From Sulfitobacter sp043557345 (GTDB taxonomy: Bacteria; Pseudomonadota; Alphaproteobacteria; Rhodobacterales; Rhodobacteraceae), in NCBI RefSeq assembly GCF_043557345.1, contig NZ_JBIFFV010000008.1:151606-215605 (forward strand): a stretch of 64,000 nt of DNA, written 5' to 3'. Of this stretch, positions 59,889-64,000 are shown piece by piece. A program made the translations under genes and the position numbers. The number at the start of each line of letters is the position of its first letter. Within the stretch, counting starts at the first letter, position 1. Below the pieces are notes generated by a model. That model was not told where the DNA came from. It saw only the letters and a program-made list of their open reading frames with translations, and made no database searches.

Positions 59889-60764
59889 TTAGCTCTCACC
59901 CTTGGGCCGGATCGGGCGCAGCAGCCCCTCCTGCGCCACGCTGGCCACCAATTGCCCGTTTTGATTGTAGATCATCCCACGGTTAAACCCCCGCGCCCCG
60001 CCGGTGAACGGCGCATCGAGCGCATAGAGGTGCCATTCGTCAAAGCGGATCGGCGCGTGAAACCACATGGCGTGGTCAAGGCTCGCCGTCATCACCTTGC
60101 CCTGAAACCACGTCAGCCCATGGGGCCGCAGGGAGGAGCCGAGCAGGTTCATGTCCGAGGCATAGGCAAGCAGAGCGTGCTGCATCACCGGATTCTGCCC
60201 TTCGGCGGCCCCCATGCGAAACCACAGATAGTTGCGGTCGCTGACCTTTTCCGGCGTCAGGAAATCGCGCGGCTCGACCTCGCGGATCTCGATGGGGCGC
60301 TCGCGCAGGAAGTCTCCCCGGTATTTCTCGGGCAATTTTTCGGCAAAAGCCTCGCGCAGTTCGGGCCGGTTCGGCCAGTTTTCCGGGGCCGAGACCTGCG
60401 GCATCTCATGCTGCCAATCGAACCCCTCCTCTTCGACCTGAAACGAGGCAGAGAGGTTCAGGATTTGCTTGCCATGCTGGATTGCCACCACCCGGCGGGT
60501 CGTGAAACTGCCCCCATCGCGGGCGCGGTCGACCTGATAGATCACTGGAATTTTCGGATCCCCGGGCCGGATGAAATAGGCATGAAGCGAATGACACGCC
60601 CGGTCCGGCACCGTCCGGTAAGCCGCCATCAGCGCCTGCGCGATGACATGACCGCCGAAGATACGCATCGAGGTCTCCCCCCCGGCACCCGTGCCCCGGA
60701 ACAGATCGACCTCAAGCTGTTCGATATCCAACAGATCAAGCAATTGCCGCGCAGCATTGGTCAT
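59889..60764 (-). CDS. tesB: Acyl-CoA thioesterase II
   Basis: This 291-residue double-hotdog thioesterase splits acyl-CoA to fatty acid and CoA. The first hotdog contains RIFGGHVIAQALMAAYRTV and HSLHAYFIRPG. The catalytic residues of the E. coli enzyme (Asp204, Thr228, Gln278) are matched by Asp in LLAYASDMNLL, Ser in TASLDHAMWFH, and Gln in SVAQEGLLR. It is divergent from nothing; its upstream neighbour on the same strand is the phosphotransferase gene, 85 bases away. Confidence 0.92.
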   Translation of the reverse strand: MTNAARQLLDLLDIEQLEVDLFRGTGAGGETSMRIFGGHVIAQALMAAYRTVPDRACHSLHAYFIRPGDPKIPVIYQVDRARDGGSFTTRRVVAIQHGKQILNLSASFQVEEEGFDWQHEMPQVSAPENWPNRPELREAFAEKLPEKYRGDFLRERPIEIREVEPRDFLTPEKVSDRNYLWFRMGAAEGQNPVMQHALLAYASDMNLLGSSLRPHGLTWFQGKVMTASLDHAMWFHAPIRFDEWHLYALDAPFTGGARGFNRGMIYNQNGQLVASVAQEGLLRPIRPKGES

Positions 60765-60849
60765 GGGTCATCCTTTCGGGCCGGGGTGTTCCGGCCCTAG
60801 CAACAGGTTTTCACCGCAAAGCTCAAGCGCCAAACGCCGCGCCGCCCGC

Positions 60850-61878
60850 TCAGCGGTCGCGGTCCAGCGCTTCCAGCCCATGGCGCGCAAAAACCGGGAC
60901 ATATTGCCCTAATCTCAATCCATATTCGGGGTTCGAGGCATTGCCCTCCAAGGCGCGTTTCAACACACCTTGGATGATTGCGGCCATGCGGAAGAAGCAA
61001 AAGGCAAGGTAATAGCCGAAGTTGTCGATGCCCTTCAGCCCGCGCCTGCGGCAATAGGCGGCGATGAATTCGGCATCGCTGGGCAGGCCAAGCGCCTTGC
61101 GGTCCACCCCGGCCAGACCGCGCCCTTCGGCGCCTACCGGCATCTGCCACTGCATGATAACAGCGGCAAGATCGGCAAAGGGATGGCCAATGGTCGACAA
61201 CTCCCAATCCAAGACCGCACGGCAGGCGGTGCCATGGGTGTCGAAGATCATATTGTCGATCCGGTAATCGCCATGCACCAATGTGCGCTGCCCGTCGTCT
61301 TCGGGCAGTTCCGCGCTGAGGCGCTGCATCAGCGCATCCATATCCGGCCGCGGCTCGGTCTCTGATGCGCGGTATTGCTTCGACCAGCGCGCCACCTGCC
61401 GCTCGAAATAGTTGCCCGGCGGGCCGTAGTCGGAGAGGCCAACCGCGTCGATATCGACCTCATGCAGCGCTGCCAGCACGCCATTCATCTCATCCATGAC
61501 CGCGCCACGCTCTGCCGGGGTCAGCTCTGGCAGTGTGGGGTCATTGAAGTTGCGCCCCGGCACATGGTCCATGACATAGAACATTGAGCCGATGACGCTC
61601 TCATCCTCGCAAAGCAGATGCATCCGCGCGACCGGCACCTGACTGCCCGCCAAAGCCTGCTGCACCCGATATTCCCGATCCACCGCATGGGCGGATTTCA
61701 ACAGTGTCCCCGGCGGTTTGCGACGCAGCACATAGTCATGTTCCGGGGTCGAAAGCAGGAATGTCGGGTTGGATTGCCCCGCCTGAAACTTCGTGACCTC
61801 CAACGGCCCGGCAAAGCCCGGCAGGTTCGCCTCCAACCAGCGGCAAACGGCGTCTTCGTCTAGGGTTTGGGTATCCAT
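60850..61878 (-). CDS. Phosphotransferase of the aminoglycoside/choline kinase family (ACAD10/11 N-domain type, LvaA-like)
   Basis: This 342-residue kinase-fold protein has the catalytic loop VHGDYRIDNM at about residues 201-210 and the metal motif LDWELSTIGHP. The N-terminal lobe has FQAGQSNPTFLL and YVLRRKPPGTLL with the ATP lysine region. This subgroup is fused to the acyl-CoA dehydrogenase in human ACAD10/11 and is the separate kinase LvaA in Pseudomonas, which phosphorylates 4-hydroxyacyl-CoA. Antibiotic resistance is not implied. Start MDTQTLDEDAV at 61878 is two bases after the upstream stop, so it is coupled with the flavoprotein gene. Confidence 0.9.
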   Translation of the reverse strand: MDTQTLDEDAVCRWLEANLPGFAGPLEVTKFQAGQSNPTFLLSTPEHDYVLRRKPPGTLLKSAHAVDREYRVQQALAGSQVPVARMHLLCEDESVIGSMFYVMDHVPGRNFNDPTLPELTPAERGAVMDEMNGVLAALHEVDIDAVGLSDYGPPGNYFERQVARWSKQYRASETEPRPDMDALMQRLSAELPEDDGQRTLVHGDYRIDNMIFDTHGTACRAVLDWELSTIGHPFADLAAVIMQWQMPVGAEGRGLAGVDRKALGLPSDAEFIAAYCRRRGLKGIDNFGYYLAFCFFRMAAIIQGVLKRALEGNASNPEYGLRLGQYVPVFARHGLEALDRDR

Positions 61879-61880
61879 GC

Positions 61881-62873
61881 TCACTGTGCGAACTCCGCTG
61901 CCAACCTCGTGCCAGCCGCGCGATACTCCGCCTCGATACGGTCCACCAAGTCCCCCGCGCCACCAATCTCTTTGACGGCACCAATCCCCTGCCCCGCGCC
62001 CCAAATTTCTTTCCACGCCTTAGGCTTGGACGAGCCCGAACCAAAGTTCATCGAAGAAGCATCCGCCGATGGCAGGTTGTCCGGGTCCAGCCCCGCCGCC
62101 TCGATCGACGGGCGCAGATAGTTGCCCGACACCCCGGTGAAGAGCGACGAGGTCACGATGTCATCCGCCGCGCCCGAGACGATCATATCCTTGTAGCCCG
62201 GCACCGCATTCGCCTCTCGCGTGGCGATGAAGGCCGAGCCCATGTAGCCCAGATCGGCCCCCATGGCGCGGGCCGCCAACAGCCCCTCGCCCGTGGCCAA
62301 GGCACCGGAAAGCAGAAGCGGCCCGTCGAACCACTCACGGATTTCGCGGATCAGCGCGAAGGGTGATTGCGGCCCCGCATGGCCCCCGGCCCCCGCCGCC
62401 ACGGCAATCAGCCCATCCGCGCCCTTCTCGATCGCCTTGCGCGCAAACCGGTTATTGATGACGTCATGCAGCGTCACGCCGCCACAGGAATGCGCGGCCT
62501 CGTTCACCTCAACCCGCGCGCCAAGCGAGGTGATCCAGATCGGCACCTTATGTTTGACGCATATCTCCAGATCGCGCTCCAACCGCGCGTTTGAGCGATG
62601 CACGATCTGGTTCACTGCGAAAGGGGCCGCGGGCCGGTCGGGGTTCTCTTGATTATGCTTGTCCAAGGCTTCGGTGATCTGGGTCAGCCAAGCATCCAGC
62701 AAGGGCGGCTCGCCCTCCGCCTCCCGCGCATTCAGCGCCGGGAAAGACCCGACGATCCCCGCCTTGCACTGCGCGATGACAAGCTCCGGCCCCGATAGAA
62801 TGAACATCGGCGATGCGACCAGCGGCAGGCGCAGACCGCGCAGGGCTTGGGGTAGATGGCTGTCGTCACGCAT
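61881..62873 (-). CDS. NAD(P)H-dependent flavin oxidoreductase, nitronate monooxygenase-like
   Basis: This 330-residue FMN barrel protein of the nitronate monooxygenase/2-nitropropane dioxygenase family has LPLVASPMFILSGPELVIAQ, GADGLIAVAAGAGGHAGPQSP and GAMGADLGYMGSAFIAT-like segments with the FMN-binding glycine-rich loop. Many members are not true nitronate enzymes but NADH:flavin or quinone oxidoreductases. It overlaps the same transcription unit as the phosphotransferase, after an SDR gene, which suggests an acyl-CoA-linked role rather than nitroalkane detoxification. Confidence 0.88.
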   Translation of the reverse strand: MRDDSHLPQALRGLRLPLVASPMFILSGPELVIAQCKAGIVGSFPALNAREAEGEPPLLDAWLTQITEALDKHNQENPDRPAAPFAVNQIVHRSNARLERDLEICVKHKVPIWITSLGARVEVNEAAHSCGGVTLHDVINNRFARKAIEKGADGLIAVAAGAGGHAGPQSPFALIREIREWFDGPLLLSGALATGEGLLAARAMGADLGYMGSAFIATREANAVPGYKDMIVSGAADDIVTSSLFTGVSGNYLRPSIEAAGLDPDNLPSADASSMNFGSGSSKPKAWKEIWGAGQGIGAVKEIGGAGDLVDRIEAEYRAAGTRLAAEFAQ

Positions 62874-62906
62874 AGGGGGTCTCCGTTCGGGGTGTATCGT
62901 TTGGCA

Positions 62907-63725
62907 TCACAATGCCTTCTCAAAAATATTCGGTCCCGACATCACATTGATGCCGCCGCTGACCGGGATCACGGCCCCGGTGACATAGGCGCCGCCGCGT
63001 CCGCAGAGAAACAGCATGCAACCTGCGATATCTTCATCCCGTCCAACACGGCCAAGCGGGACATCCTGCCCCACCGCGGCCCGCGTCTTTTCATCGCCCG
63101 TGGCGAATGCCGTCATGCGCGAGACGAAGGGCCCCGGCGCCAATGCGTTCACGGTGATCCCCTCCCCGGCCAATTCCTTGGCGAGGATTTTGCTCAGGTG
63201 AATGACCGCCGCCTTGGAGGCGGCATAGCTATAGGCGCCGTCGCCCATCTCGCGCTCGCCCATGACCGACCCGACATTGACGACCCGCGCGGGATCATCC
63301 GCCGTGGCCCCGGCGCTGAGAAGCGGCAGCAGCTTTTGCGTAAGATCGAAGAGCCCGGCGACATTCACACCCATGACCCTGTCCCAAGCCCGGAAAGGGA
63401 ACTGCCCCAAGGGCGCCCCCCAAGTCACGCCCGCATTGTTCATCAATATATGCAGCCGATCGCTGCGCGCCTGAACCGCGGCCACGAGCGCATCCACGCC
63501 AGCCTCCGTCCCCACATCGCCCGCAAAACCCTCGGCGCTGCCCCGCGCGCCAAGCGCATTCAGCTCAGCCGCCACCGCTGCGCAGGCCTCTCCGTTCCGG
63601 CTGGCCAGCATGACCCGCGCCCCGGCCCGCACCAAAGCCTCGGCCGCCATCCGCCCGATGCCCGTGGCCCCGCCGGTGATCAACGCGGTCTTTCCCTCCA
63701 AGCCAAAGAGCGTCTCGATATCCAT
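62907..63725 (-). CDS. Short-chain dehydrogenase/reductase (3-oxoacyl-ACP/CoA reductase type)
   Basis: This 272-residue SDR has GGATGIGR at 18-25, the NNAG motif (ILMNNAGVTW), the catalytic YSYAASKAAVIHLSK and an ending IPVSGGINVMSGPNIFEKAL. It is typical of 3-hydroxyacyl-CoA or 3-oxoacyl reductases. It lies 33 bases before the flavoprotein gene in the same direction and could be the first gene of the minus-strand acyl-CoA unit. Substrate unknown. Confidence 0.88.
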   Translation of the reverse strand: MDIETLFGLEGKTALITGGATGIGRMAAEALVRAGARVMLASRNGEACAAVAAELNALGARGSAEGFAGDVGTEAGVDALVAAVQARSDRLHILMNNAGVTWGAPLGQFPFRAWDRVMGVNVAGLFDLTQKLLPLLSAGATADDPARVVNVGSVMGEREMGDGAYSYAASKAAVIHLSKILAKELAGEGITVNALAPGPFVSRMTAFATGDEKTRAAVGQDVPLGRVGRDEDIAGCMLFLCGRGGAYVTGAVIPVSGGINVMSGPNIFEKAL

Positions 63726-63839
63726 GCCCCGCCTCCCAACGTCGACTGCCGCCGCTACTGTGACAGGGCTTCGGGCAGCGTCAAGCGGATGCCAGAGGGA
63801 GGCTCCGGTAACCGGGCGTCATCATGTTCTGCGGGATCG

Positions 63840-63850
63840 CCCCCCCCCCC
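63840..63850. repeat. Eleven-base C homopolymer
   Basis: Eleven consecutive C residues lie just before the rRNA terminator, outside any gene. Such a run is prone to slippage in replication and to sequencing error. No reading frame crosses it that I can support. Confidence 0.85.
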
Positions 63851-63860
63851 TTCAACACAA

Positions 63861-63889
63861 AACCGCCGCAGCTATGAGCTGCGGCGGTT
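63861..63889 (-). terminator. Terminator of the rRNA operon
   Basis: The 12-base perfect stem AACCGCCGCAGC (63861-63872) and GCTGCGGCGGTT (63878-63889) with loop TATGA is followed on the minus strand by TTTTGTGTTG. It is 50 bases past the 5S rRNA end and is very likely the end of the rRNA transcript. Confidence 0.88.
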
Positions 63890-63940
63890 CTGTTATCCTG
63901 ATCATCGTAGAGAGATACTGTAGTCTAGGAACTTATTAGG

Positions 63941-64000
63941 TTTGGCGATGACCTACTCTCCCACGTCTTAAGACGCAGTACCATCGGCGCTACGGCACTT
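63941..64000 (-). rRNA. rrf: 5S ribosomal RNA, 3' part (runs off the right edge)
   Basis: Read on the minus strand the last 60 bases give GTACTGCGTCTTAAGACG and GGGAGAGTAGGTCATCGCC, the 3' half of alphaproteobacterial 5S rRNA, ending in CCAAA. The exact 3' end is estimated to within a few bases. The rest of the gene and the 23S and 16S genes should follow to the right. Confidence 0.92.

Noticed and set aside
60850..61878. Aminoglycoside resistance kinase
   Set aside because: The subgroup is the one linked to acyl-CoA dehydrogenases; context is acyl-CoA metabolism, so antibiotic phosphorylation is not supported.
1..64000. CRISPR arrays, insertion sequences, prophage or restriction-modification genes
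   Set aside because: No regularly spaced repeats, transposase or integrase motifs, terminal repeats, phage structural genes or methyltransferase motifs were found on either strand.

Overview
The window is chromosomal DNA of high GC content from an alphaproteobacterium, almost certainly of the Roseobacter group (Rhodobacteraceae). The reasons are the soxBDAG sarcosine oxidase operon next to an NAD-type glutamate dehydrogenase, a PutA without its own DNA-binding domain beside a divergent Lrp-type PutR, the order hisB-hisH-(DUF2147)-hisA-hisF-hisE, a fused indolepyruvate ferredoxin oxidoreductase, and protein sequences typical of that clade throughout. I see no insertion sequence, prophage, plasmid function or CRISPR array. 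The right edge runs into a 5S rRNA gene, so an rRNA operon read leftwards lies just outside.

Layout. 1-6.2 kb (minus): sarcosine oxidase (soxB, D, A, start of G) and glutamate dehydrogenase. 6.5-9.0 kb (plus): a von Willebrand/TadG-like protein and two TadE-like membrane proteins. 9.0-11.8 kb (minus): a small membrane protein and a tightly packed four-gene unit made of a five-EF-hand secreted protein, an ECF sigma factor, a one-span membrane protein and a Spy/CnrX-like periplasmic protein. 12-19.7 kb: DUF983, NUDIX, DMT exporter, lipocalin plus aldo/keto reductase, MFS transporter, metG and a lone PAS-like protein. 19.8-26.7 kb: MHYT sensor kinase, tRNA-Leu(TAA), putR/putA and an M20 amidohydrolase. 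26.8-33 kb: rhomboid protease, GFA protein, DUF2235 hydrolase, orphan form-II CoxL-like subunit, ornithine-type decarboxylase and a divergent Lrp regulator. 33-43 kb: valS, crotonase, two aminotransferases, ABC exporter, glycosyltransferase and ygfZ. 43-51 kb: efp, a conserved small protein, cobQ, glutathione-dependent formaldehyde dehydrogenase, a third Lrp regulator and indolepyruvate ferredoxin oxidoreductase. 51.7-57.7 kb: a response regulator with a degenerate GGDEF domain, a stand-alone RAM domain and the his genes. 57.8-63.7 kb: acyl-CoA dehydrogenase, SDR, thioesterase, phosphotransferase, nitronate monooxygenase-like flavoprotein and a second SDR. 63.9-64 kb: rRNA terminator and 5S end.

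Functionally the window is dominated by use of amino acids and methylated amines: sarcosine, glutamate, proline, ornithine/lysine, aryl or branched 2-oxo acids, and formaldehyde released by demethylation. Three Lrp/AsnC regulators each sit back to back with a catabolic gene (putA, the decarboxylase, the oxidoreductase), and two of these intergenic regions contain inverted repeats that look like operators.

The most interesting candidates for undescribed biology are the EF-hand/ECF sigma/membrane protein/periplasmic sensor operon (a CnrYXH-like envelope signalling unit with a putative calcium-binding member), the split ACAD10/11-like acyl-CoA dehydrogenase and phosphotransferase locus (candidate 4-hydroxyacyl-CoA catabolism), the response regulator with a dead GGDEF domain, and a 65-base hairpin behind hisH. 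All functional statements are inferred by recognising sequence families by eye; no database search was run.
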